A DNA stretch of 33,547 bases from an uncultured Bacteroidia bacterium (GTDB lineage: Bacteria; Bacteroidota; Bacteroidia; Bacteroidales; UBA932), in NCBI GenBank assembly GCA_902774145.1, contig CACYHC010000003.1, positions 80,254 through 113,800 of the forward strand. The letters are read 5' to 3'. Shown here one piece after another: positions 27,100 through 33,547 of this stretch. Under the pieces are notes generated by a model. The model was given only the letters and a program-made list of their open reading frames with translations, was not told where the DNA came from and did no database searches. Each line of letters starts with the position of its first letter. Within the stretch, counting starts at the first letter, position 1. The translations under genes and the position numbers were made by a program.

Positions 27100-27708
27100 A
27101 TGAACACCCAGACCCTTTGCGCCCGCTGCGGCAGCACGATTCACAAAGAACTTCCCGCGTCGGTCAACGTGCGCGTCGCACCCGAAAAGAAGGCCGCCGT
27201 CCTGAGCGGCGAACTGTTCCTGGCCGAATGTCCCGTCTGCGGACAGCGCCAGCTGCTGACTTTCCCGTTTTTATACCACGACCCGGACGCACAGCTGATG
27301 GTGTGGCTGGGCGCCGACGAGGCCACGCGCGCACGCGCGTCCTCCGTTCTATCCTCCTCCCCGGAGATGCAGGACTACCGCATCCGCCTGGTGGACAGCC
27401 CGGGCGAACTGATCGAGAAAATCAAGATTTTCGATGCGGGCCTGAGCGACATCGCCCTCGAACTCTGCAAATTCGTCACCGCCCGCGAAGCCGGCGAGCC
27501 ACTGACCCTGAAATTCCTGGCCATCGACAGCGCCGAAGCCGCCCTGCACTTTGCCAGTCCGAAGGACGGAAAAATGGAGGTCCTGGCCGTCGGCCTCAAC
27601 GTGTACGAGGACTGTTGCGGCATCCTCGCGCGCAACCCCGCCCTGGAAGAAAATGCAAAAGGCCCGGTCCAAATCGACCAGGCCTGGCTTGCTAAATTCT
27701 TTGATTAA
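27100..27708 (+). CDS. CpXC-domain protein
   Basis: A 202-residue protein beginning with a CpXC-like zinc-ribbon: CARCGST at residues 7-13 and CPVCGQ at about 45-50, the paired cysteines of that domain (start at 27100; a longer frame to 27007 overlaps the HAD gene). The rest is mixed alpha-beta without a recognisable enzyme motif (KIFDAGLSDIALELCKFVT). The CpXC family is functionally uncharacterised. The stop overlaps the end of the convergent galK by 4 bp. It probably shares a transcript with the HAD gene. Confidence 0.75.
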   Translation: MNTQTLCARCGSTIHKELPASVNVRVAPEKKAAVLSGELFLAECPVCGQRQLLTFPFLYHDPDAQLMVWLGADEATRARASSVLSSSPEMQDYRIRLVDSPGELIEKIKIFDAGLSDIALELCKFVTAREAGEPLTLKFLAIDSAEAALHFASPKDGKMEVLAVGLNVYEDCCGILARNPALEENAKGPVQIDQAWLAKFFD

Positions 27709-28850
27709 GCTATTTTCCTGGCACCGTCCGAGATGACGACGTCGTAGATCTTCGGCTCGTGACCGAAGGCGGCGGCAAACTCCTTCTTCGCCGCGGCGAC
27801 GAATTCGTCGTACAGTTCGTCCTTCACGAGGTTGATGGTGCAGCCGCCAAAACCGCCGCCCATCACGCGGGAACCGGTAACGCCCACCCTGCGGGCCAGC
27901 TTGTTGAGGAAATCCAGTTCCTCGCAGCTCACCTCATAGAGCTTGCTCATACCAAAATGGGTCTGGTACATCATCTCACCCACAATCTCATAATCTCCAC
28001 GCTCCAGGGCATCGCAGACATCCAGCACGCGCTGCACCTCACCAATCACATACTCCGCACGCAGGAAATCCTCGGGGGTAATCTGGTCGCGCACCTCGTC
28101 GAGCCAGACGCGCTTGCAGTCGCTCAGGAAATCCACCTCGGGATGATTCTTCTTGATAGCGGCCGCGGCCCGCTCGCAGGACTGCCGGCGGAAATTGTAC
28201 GCCGACGACGCCAGTTCGTGCTTCACACAGGAGTCCACCAGCACCAGCTTATAGCCCTTAGGATTGAAGGGGAAATACTTGTATTCCAGCGTCTTGCAGT
28301 TCAGGCGAATCAGACAGCCCGCCTTGCCGAAGCAGGAAGCGAACTGGTCCATAATGCCGCAGTTCACGCCGCAGTAATTGTGCTCGGTGCTCTGTCCGAT
28401 CTTCGCCAGTTCAAACTTGTCGATGTTGTTGCCGAACGCATCGTTCAGGGCAAAGGCGAAGCAGCTCTCGAGGGCGGCGGAAGAAGAAAGACCCGCGCCG
28501 AGGGGAACGTCACCCGCAAAAACGGTATCGAATCCCTTCACGGTACCGCCGCGCTTGATCGTCTCGCGGCACACGCCGAAGATGTAGCAGGCCCACGCCT
28601 GTGCGGGCTTGTCCTCCTCGTTCAGGCCAAAGACGGCTTCCTCGTTGTAATCGAGGGAGAAAGCGCGCACTTTGTCCGTTCCATTGAGTTTGAACGCCGC
28701 CATAATACCTTTGTCAATGGCGCCGGGGAACACATAGCCGCCGTTATAGTCGGTATGTTCGCCGATAAGGTTGATACGGCCCGCCGATGCATACAGCGAT
28801 GCGCCCGCCCCGTAGAGGGCTTCGAATTTTTCCAGAATTTTTGCTTTCAT
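27705..28850 (-). CDS. galK: Galactokinase
   Basis: Phosphorylates alpha-D-galactose to galactose-1-phosphate with ATP, the entry to the Leloir pathway; galM, which supplies the alpha anomer, is at 21551-22600. The 381-residue GHMP kinase has the galactokinase signature GRINLIGEHTDYNGGYVFPG (about residues 24-43), the ATP loop PLGAGLSSSAALE and the C-terminal VMGGGFGGCTINLV motif. The start at 28850 is the first ATG and gives the standard length. The stop overlaps the CpXC gene by 4 bp. A promoter box and a palindromic operator candidate lie just upstream. Confidence 0.96.
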   Translation of the reverse strand: MKAKILEKFEALYGAGASLYASAGRINLIGEHTDYNGGYVFPGAIDKGIMAAFKLNGTDKVRAFSLDYNEEAVFGLNEEDKPAQAWACYIFGVCRETIKRGGTVKGFDTVFAGDVPLGAGLSSSAALESCFAFALNDAFGNNIDKFELAKIGQSTEHNYCGVNCGIMDQFASCFGKAGCLIRLNCKTLEYKYFPFNPKGYKLVLVDSCVKHELASSAYNFRRQSCERAAAAIKKNHPEVDFLSDCKRVWLDEVRDQITPEDFLRAEYVIGEVQRVLDVCDALERGDYEIVGEMMYQTHFGMSKLYEVSCEELDFLNKLARRVGVTGSRVMGGGFGGCTINLVKDELYDEFVAAAKKEFAAAFGHEPKIYDVVISDGARKIA

Positions 28851-28882
28851 ATCGTAAAGTTTTAGTTGTTATCGATCGGTAG

Positions 28883-28890
28883 CAAATTTA
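28883..28890 (-). promoter_or_regulatory. -7 box of galK
   Basis: Read on the minus strand this is TAAATTTG, a match to TAnnTTTG, 32 bases before the galK ATG (28850). A TTTG -33 element is not exact in the expected window. Confidence 0.55.
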
Positions 28891-28903
28891 GGAAACTGTT
28901 TCC
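28891..28903 (-). promoter_or_regulatory. Palindromic operator candidate in the galK promoter
   Basis: GGAAAC-T-GTTTCC is a perfect 6+1+6 bp palindrome abutting the -7 box, inside the -33/-7 spacer, where a repressor would block RNA polymerase. The half-site GGAAAC resembles operators of LacI/GalR-type regulators. No such regulator gene is in the window. Confidence 0.5.
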
Positions 28904-28923
28904 AAAAAAGCGCGAAAAAAGAT

Positions 28924-29778
28924 TCATTTTCCAAAAGATATTTCGCAAACGATGGGAAAATGGTCGCTGATACCGCCCTTGTACGCAGGACCGACAAAGG
29001 TTCTCCGGGGCTTCAGCCCGCCGAAGGCCTTGTCCGGCTCGCACAAAAAAGGCGGCGCGAACACCGTCTCCCGCACCTGCAGCGCCCCAAAGCCAAAATA
29101 CCCGTCGATTTTCTCCCAACTGCCATTGTACTTGATGGTTCCCGCTCCTCCGGAACCCCAGACATCGTCATTGAAATCGCCCACGCAAAGCTGCGCGGGA
29201 TGCCCCTCGGCGCGCAGCGAATCACAGAGAAAACGCATCCTGTCCATAGCGATCCGCCGCCGGTCACCGCCGCCGTCCCCCACCTTCGACGGATGATGGT
29301 TCACCAAAATGTCCAGCCCGGGAAACTCCGCCAAAAGAATATCCCGCGTGCGCATTACGGAGCCGTCCGCAGCAAAAAGATGCCGCGGCGACGAAGCGAC
29401 CAACTCCAGCGAGGCCCCCCGGTACAACAGCGCACAGTCGATGCCCCGGCGGTCCGGCGACTCGAAATGCACAATCCGGTACCCGAGCTTCCGCAGCAGC
29501 GTCCCGCCCGTCAGGGCACTGAGCACCGCACGGCTGCCCACCTCGGCGAACGCAACGACATCCGGCACCCGCCCGAACGCATCCCCGCAAAGTAGCACCG
29601 TTGACGCAATCGCATTACTCTTAGCGTAAAACCGCTTCTTCGTCCACCCCCGCTCCCCCGGCGCCTCGAAAAAATTCTCCACATTCCAAAACATCACCAG
29701 GAGCGAATCCCGCTCCCCCGCCCGGCAGATGCCGCCCGCAAGCCACACTGCAAAAATTATCGACACTGCTTTTTTCAT
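28924..29778 (-). CDS. Exported endonuclease/exonuclease/phosphatase (EEP) family protein
   Basis: A 284-residue protein with a signal peptide (hydrophobic run then ICRAGE). All EEP-fold catalytic motifs are visible in order: FWNVENFF (Asn-x-Glu, metal ligand), AFAEVG (Glu), RRGIDCALLYR, NHHPSK (His), CVGDFNDD (Asp-x-Asn) and SDHFPI (Asp-His). Members include metal-dependent nucleases and phosphoesterases; being exported, it may act on extracellular DNA, lipids or phosphoesters (inference). Start at 29778; a frame from 29809 is not supported. It is upstream of galK on the same strand with a 73-bp gap that contains the galK promoter, so the two are probably separate units. Confidence 0.88.
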   Translation of the reverse strand: MKKAVSIIFAVWLAGGICRAGERDSLLVMFWNVENFFEAPGERGWTKKRFYAKSNAIASTVLLCGDAFGRVPDVVAFAEVGSRAVLSALTGGTLLRKLGYRIVHFESPDRRGIDCALLYRGASLELVASSPRHLFAADGSVMRTRDILLAEFPGLDILVNHHPSKVGDGGGDRRRIAMDRMRFLCDSLRAEGHPAQLCVGDFNDDVWGSGGAGTIKYNGSWEKIDGYFGFGALQVRETVFAPPFLCEPDKAFGGLKPRRTFVGPAYKGGISDHFPIVCEISFGK

Positions 29779-29861
29779 TCTTTACGATTCTTTTCAGCCG
29801 GTAGGGCATTGCATCCGGAGGACGTGGCCACCCGCGGCCACAATCGTAAGGAAATATTTTG

Positions 29862-29869
29862 TAAATTTG
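29862..29869 (+). promoter_or_regulatory. -7 box of ychF
   Basis: TAAATTTG matches TAnnTTTG, 27 bases before the ychF ATG (29897). No exact -33 TTTG was found. Confidence 0.5.
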
Positions 29870-29896
29870 TGACGATTTTGTAAAAAGTTTGCTTCT

Positions 29897-30997
29897 ATGT
29901 CACTGAAATGCGGTATCGTCGGCCTGCCGAACGTCGGAAAATCCACCTTGTTCAACTGCATCAGCTCGGGCAAGGCCCAAAGCGCCAACTTCCCGTTCTG
30001 CACCATCGAACCGAACCTGGGTTCCACCGCAGTGCCTGACCGCCGCCTGGACACCCTCTCCGAAATCTGCAAACCGCAGCGCACCATTCCCGCGACGGTG
30101 GACATCGTCGATATCGCCGGACTCGTGAAAGGCGCCAGCCGCGGCGAAGGCCTGGGCAACCAGTTCCTCGCGAACATCCGCGAATGCGACGCTATCCTGC
30201 ACGTCCTGCGCTGCTTCGACGACGGCAATGTCGTCCATGTAGACGGCAGCGTCGATCCGGTCCGCGACAAGGAAATCGTCGAGACGGAACTGCAAATCAA
30301 GGACCTGGAGACCGTCGAAAGCCGCCTCGCCAAGGTAGAAAAGGCCGGCAAGGCCGGGGACAAGGAAGCCAAAAAACTCGCCGAACTGCTCACGCGCTAC
30401 CGCGACGCCTTGCAACAAGGCAAATCCTGCCGCAGCGTAGCCCTGATCAACGAAGAAGAGGAACGCCTCGCGCACGACCTCTTCCTCCTGACGAACAAGC
30501 CCGTCCTCTACGTCTGCAATGTCGACGACGCTTCAGCCGCCGGCGGAAACGCCTACGTCGATGCGGTGCGCGCCGCCGTCAAGGACGAAAACGCGGGCAT
30601 CCTCGTCATCGCCGCGAAGACCGAAGCAGAAATCGCCGAAATCGAAGAATTCGAAGACCGGCAGCTGTTCCTCTCCGAAATGGGACTGGAAGAATCCGGC
30701 GTCGTGCGCCTCATCCAGGGGGCATACGACCTGCTCGGGCTGCAGACCTTCTTCACCGCCGGAGCGGACGAATGCCGCGCCTGGACTATCCGCAAGGGCG
30801 ACAAGGCGCCCAAGGCAGCCGGCGTCATCCATACGGATTTCGAGAAGGGCTTCATCCGCGCCGAGGTCATCAAATACGAGGACTTCGTCCAATATAAAAC
30901 CGAAGCGGCCGTAAGGGCCGCCGGTAAAATGGGTATCGAAGGGAAGGACTACGTCGTCTGCGACGGCGACATCATGCACTTCCTCTTTAACGTATAA
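29897..30997 (+). CDS. ychF: YchF/OLA1-family ATPase
   Basis: A 366-residue Obg-related NTPase that binds ribosomes; the family prefers ATP because the G4 motif is altered. Here the P-loop GLPNVGKST (about residues 8-16), the Walker B/G3 DIAGLVKGASRGEGLGNQFL, and the altered G4 region YVCNVDD agree with that. A coiled-coil insert (about 125-180, TELQIKDLETVESRL) and the C-terminal TGS domain (DFEKGFIRAEVIKYEDFVQY) are present. The length is standard and the gene is intact. It forms a single-gene unit by context; the region after it is pseudogene-rich. Confidence 0.97.
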   Translation: MSLKCGIVGLPNVGKSTLFNCISSGKAQSANFPFCTIEPNLGSTAVPDRRLDTLSEICKPQRTIPATVDIVDIAGLVKGASRGEGLGNQFLANIRECDAILHVLRCFDDGNVVHVDGSVDPVRDKEIVETELQIKDLETVESRLAKVEKAGKAGDKEAKKLAELLTRYRDALQQGKSCRSVALINEEEERLAHDLFLLTNKPVLYVCNVDDASAAGGNAYVDAVRAAVKDENAGILVIAAKTEAEIAEIEEFEDRQLFLSEMGLEESGVVRLIQGAYDLLGLQTFFTAGADECRAWTIRKGDKAPKAAGVIHTDFEKGFIRAEVIKYEDFVQYKTEAAVRAAGKMGIEGKDYVVCDGDIMHFLFNV

Positions 30998-31000
30998 TCT

Positions 31001-31087
31001 TTACAGGATAAACTTTCCGCTGTCGGAGTCGACGTACATCGTCGCGGCATCGTGCAGACGCATCACCGTCGCGGGGCACTGCGCGCC
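31001..31087 (-). pseudogene. Tail fragment resembling NagB-like glucosamine-6-phosphate deaminase/isomerase
   Basis: On the minus strand the last 28 codons of a gene remain: CPATVMRLHDAATMYVDSDS, then GKFIL and TAA (31001-31003). The pattern CPAS-x-L-x-LH followed by a strand and Asp-rich end is that of the C-terminus of NagB/SugarP-isomerase proteins. Upstream the reading loses all homology at about 31087, where the glycosidase fragment begins on the other strand. Identification rests on a short segment. Confidence 0.45.
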
Positions 31088-31243
31088 GACGGGGCCCTGG
31101 ACGGGGGCGGCTCCTCGCAAATGCTGGTACGGGATGCCGCAACGGGGAAAATCACCACGCGCAACTGGCCTTCGGACCCCTCTGAGGGTGCCGGCGGCGA
31201 GGAAAGGGCCCGGTTCAACGCCTGGGCCGTCGTAAAAAAATAA
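31085..31243 (+). pseudogene. C-terminal remnant of a phosphodiester glycosidase (NAGPA/DUF2233-like) protein
   Basis: The plus-strand reading ADGALDGGGSSQMLV, then TTRNWPSDPSEG and ARFNAWAVVKK, ending in TAA (31241-31243), matches the end of NAGPA-type domains, which have NLDGGGSS-x-M, a NxPSD turn and an R-x-NA-x-x-V strand. Some 200 residues of N-terminal domain are missing. It joins directly onto the opposite-strand NagB-like tail at about 31085-31087, as if a deletion removed everything between two formerly separate genes. Confidence 0.6.
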
Positions 31244-33036
31244 ATGTATAAGAAAACGCCTATGACACGTAAGTTTTCCATAGCGGCGACAGGTCTTGCC
31301 TTCGCGGCTCTCCTCCTTTCCTTCTCCCTTTCCGCCCGCCCCTGGCAGGATGCGAATCTCCGGGACATCCGTCCGGAAGGGTGGCTGATGAAACAGCTGC
31401 TCGTCCAAAAAGAAGGGCTTACCGGCCATCCCGAGGCACTTTCGTACCCCTACAACACCTGCCTCTGGGACGGCGAAATTCCCAGAATGGGAACCCACGG
31501 GAAGGACTGGTGGCGCTACGAACAGACCGCCTACTACACCGACGGACTCCTGCGGCTGGGCTACCTCATTGAGGATGACGCCCTGATCGGCAAAGGTGAA
31601 TCCGGTATCCACTATACCCTGCAGCACCCCTGGGAGAACGGACGGCTCGGCTCCAAGCGCATCGACGACACGGTCTGGCCCTTCGTCGTGTTCTTCCGGG
31701 CCATCCAGGCGGCCTATGACACCCACCCGGACCCTTCCGTCCTGGAGGCCCTGTCCCGCCATTACCACTCCATTCCCATGGACCTGCTCGTCCGGAATTC
31801 CTGATGGACGAGACGCCGTACAATATGCACGGCGTTACGATGAGCGAATTCCTCAAACTGCCCATCCTGCTCTACGAAGCCACCGGAAATCCCTGGTACA
31901 AGCACCTCACCATCACATCGCTGAACCGCCTGTTTAAAGAAGACGGCCTGCCGGACGGCCTGTTCACCTCCGCCGAATGGCTGCAGGGGCGCGGCATCCG
32001 TCACAGCCACGAGACCTGCAACGCCATCGACATGAGCTGGACGCTGGGCTGTTTCCTGGAAATCCTGCAGGACGCCCGCTACGCGGACAGAATCGAGAAA
32101 ATCGTGTTCAACGCCGGCCTGGGCAGTGTCACCAACGACTTCAAGGCCCTGCAGTACTACTCCTCCGTCAACCAATTCCTGGCGACGGGGACCTCCAACC
32201 ACAACAAAGACTTCTACTGCTCTACCTGGATGGCCTTCCGACCCACGCACTAGACCGAATGCTGCGCGGGCAACATCCACCGGCTGATCCCCAACTACGC
32301 GGCCCGGATGTGGCTTCGCGGCGGGGATGAAGCCGTCGCCGCCCTGTACGGCCCGTCCCGCTTCCGTTTCAGCGATGCACTGACCTTTGTCGAGACGACG
32401 GAATATCCCTACAGTGAAACGGTCCGCATTCGCGTGGAAGCCGCCCGCGGAAAGCACGCGGCCAAACTCAGTCTCCGTATTCCCGCCTGGTGCAGCGCGG
32501 CAACCCTGCGCGTCAACGGAAAGGTTGTCAAATCCACGCTGCAAAGCGGCACTTTCGTCACCCTGGACCGGCAATGGAAAAACGGGGACAACATCTAACT
32601 TACCCTCCCGATGAGCGTCGAGCGGGAGACCGCTTTCGGCGGCGGGGTCTACTTCCAGCGCGGGCCGCTGGTATACAGCTACGCCATTCCCGCGGAAATC
32701 CGCAAAGATACCGTCCGGTACGCCAATATGAATGGCAAGTATCCCGCCGACGACAACGCCTTCCCCTGCCTGGACATCCGTCCCGCGGGTCCCTGGAACT
32801 TCGCAGTTGCCGCCGATGCGCAGGCGGTCCCGGCCGGACAGCATCTGCGCCTCACCGTCTTCCCCATTCAGTGGGAGTTTGACAAGGGCCCCGCCGGAGA
32901 AGACCTGACCCCGGACCTTCCGTTCCGCCCGTCAGCCACCGGCGCCCCGCAGCAGATTGAACTGGTGCCCTACGGCGAGACCACCCTGCGCCTTACCGTC
33001 TTCCCGGTCCTTCAGGACCCGGTGGCGGAGGAGTGA
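31244..33036 (+). pseudogene. GH127/DUF1680-type beta-L-arabinofuranosidase, degraded
   Basis: The N-terminus has a signal peptide (better from the second ATG, 31262) and GH127-like blocks RPEGWLMKQLLVQKEGLTGH and RIDDTVWPFVVFF. After PMDLLVRNS the frame ends (31801-31803) and homology resumes one frame over at about 31804 (YNMHGVTMSEFLKLP), with an estimated 40-60 residues missing. That frame then contains TAG (32251-32253) exactly before TECCAGN and TAA (32596-32598) before LTLPM; both positions are usually Glu, so single G-to-T changes would explain them. The zinc ligands of characterised members (Glu and Cys of HETC, Cys-Cys of TECC) are still readable. The enzyme would release L-arabinofuranose from plant glycans. 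With three disruptions it is dead unless recoded. Confidence 0.88.
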
Positions 33037-33059
33037 CCCAGTGGTGCTCTTGTGTGAGA

Positions 33060-33272
33060 TTATATGTGTTGAATTTTTTCTTCGCTCAGTCCCGTCGCCT
33101 GGGCGATTTTGTCGAGGGGGATTCCCAATGATTTGAGATTTTTGGCTACCTCGATTGCTTTCGTTTCGGCACCTTTTGCCTCTCCTCTTGCTTCCCCCTC
33201 GGCGATTCCCTGCGCAACGCCCTCTTTGCGTGCGTAGGCAATCTGGTTGCGTATGTCACGTTGCGTAGTCAT
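33060..33272 (-). CDS. Orphan C-terminal tail of an Rpn-type (PDDEXK transposase-like) protein
   Basis: A 70-residue open frame that matches only the C-terminal tail of the adjacent Rpn-like gene: MTTQRDIRNQIAYARKEGVA, then a Glu/Gly/Ala-rich helical stretch (EGEARGEAKGAE) and a final helix-turn-helix-like piece VAKNLKSLGIPLDKIAQATG followed by LSEEKIQHI. The PDDEXK nuclease core is absent. The ATG sits inside a 70-bp direct repeat shared with the full-length neighbour. It could be a non-coding duplication scar, or a free-standing small protein comparable with the intragenic C-terminal antitoxins reported for E. coli Rpn proteins (inference). It has no obvious promoter of its own. Confidence 0.6.
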   Translation of the reverse strand: MTTQRDIRNQIAYARKEGVAQGIAEGEARGEAKGAETKAIEVAKNLKSLGIPLDKIAQATGLSEEKIQHI

Positions 33273-33518
33273 ATCGTGCTTGTTATATGGCTTCCAACTG
33301 TTCTTTGGTCAATCCTGTCGCCAAGCAAATCTGTTCGGAAGTTACGCCCAGTTTTAAGAGATTCCTGGCCACTTCGATTTTCTCTTCCGCTCTTCCTCTT
33401 GCCTCACCCTCGGTGATGCCCTGTTCGATTCCCTGCGCGATTCCTTCTGCAACGCCCTCTTTGCGTGCGTAGGCAATCTGGTTGCGTATGTCACGTTGCG
33501 TAGTCATATCGTGCTTGT
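33214..33518 (-). repeat. 70-bp identical direct repeats within the Rpn tail copies
   Basis: Bases 33214-33283 and 33449-33518 are identical over 70 bp (235-bp offset) and differ at the very next base on the right. They encode the shared MTTQRDIRNQIAYARKEG segment and its immediate upstream bases. Outside the repeat, the tails diverge strongly in sequence but keep the same layout, which suggests tail duplication with recent gene conversion of the 5' part. Confidence 0.95.
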
Positions 33519-33547
33519 ACTTATTGCGTTCGTCGGTCGTAAAGGTA
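33283..33547 (-). CDS. Rpn/PDDEXK_2-type putative transposase or nuclease, 5' end beyond the window
   Basis: The minus-strand frame is open to the window edge and reads TFTTDERNKYKHD before MTTQRDIRNQIAYARKEGVA, so the ATG at 33507 is internal and the gene begins to the right of the window. The segment ERNKYKHD-x-Arg-Asp-x-Arg-Asn followed by EGIAQGIEQG repeats and VARNLLKLGVTSEQICLATG is the characteristic tail of Rpn family recombination-promoting nucleases (PF12784). The nuclease domain is not visible. The stop (33283-33285) lies at the very end of the downstream repeat copy. Confidence 0.8.
   Translation of the reverse strand, partial: TFTTDERNKYKHDMTTQRDIRNQIAYARKEGVAEGIAQGIEQGITEGEARGRAEEKIEVARNLLKLGVTSEQICLATGLTKEQLEAI

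Noticed and set aside
31001-31768. Minus-strand 255-codon open frame over the pseudogene region
   Set aside because: Only its last 28 codons look like protein; the rest is antisense to the GH127 pseudogene and the glycosidase tail.
1-33547. Search for CRISPR arrays, tRNA or rRNA genes, riboswitches and insertion-sequence ends
   Set aside because: None was seen by eye; intergenic spaces are short and those over 300 bp show only the items listed.

Overview
The window reads as a stretch of a high-GC Bacteroidota chromosome, most likely Bacteroidales. Three things support this: several genes are preceded by the Bacteroidota promoter box TAnnTTTG close to the start codon with almost no Shine-Dalgarno signal; the gene set contains Bacteroidota-typical families (YfhO-type membrane protein, DUF5106/thioredoxin lipoprotein, PDDEXK/Rpn-type protein, GH127); and purA, purC and mutS look like Bacteroidales versions. 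Family or genus cannot be fixed from sequence alone. Housekeeping genes are visibly GC-rich, while a few accessory patches (about 960-2900, 14100-14650 and 33060-33547) are poorer in GC.

Layout. 1-1045: 3' part of guaA, whose normal stop is displaced by a 13-bp tandem duplication. 958-2912: accessory patch with an AlbA/ATPase-type regulator, a terminator-like hairpin and a winged-helix remnant. 2913-6392: purA-purC-purB, with purA frameshifted by an inferred 17-bp loss that removes its catalytic His region. 6389-14618 (minus): seven genes joined by start/stop overlaps, led by a YefM-YoeB toxin-antitoxin pair, then a glycosyltransferase, a YfhO-family protein, rsmA, an M13 metallopeptidase lipoprotein and a histidine phosphatase. 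14678-17281: mutS, divergent from the toxin-antitoxin genes with interlocked promoters. 17298-18631: a two-gene unit made of a DUF3990-like protein (ADP-ribosyltransferase-like) and an overlapping XRE-type protein. 18644-23547 (minus): DUF5106/thioredoxin lipoprotein, galM, thyA, folA and an NSS transporter, followed by an EEP-nuclease remnant. 23607-27708: a large peptidase/propeller/barrel protein, a HAD hydrolase and a CpXC protein. 27705-29778 (minus): galK with a palindromic operator candidate inside its promoter, and a secreted EEP-family protein upstream. 29897-30997: ychF. 31001-33036: a gene graveyard with a NagB-like tail, a phosphodiester-glycosidase tail and a GH127 pseudogene. 33060-33547: an Rpn-family gene running off the edge, plus a tandem copy of its C-terminal tail.

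Functionally, guaA, purA, purC and purB cover purine-nucleotide steps; thyA and folA are coupled through folate; galM and galK belong to the Leloir pathway. The best candidates for under-described biology are the DUF3990/XRE pair, the orphan Rpn tail gene, the toxin-antitoxin-led operon and the gluzincin-propeller-barrel protein. Five loci are damaged or altered (guaA, purA, EEP, the NagB/glycosidase junction, GH127). This may be real decay or, for guaA and purA, assembly error, and read-level checking would separate the two.
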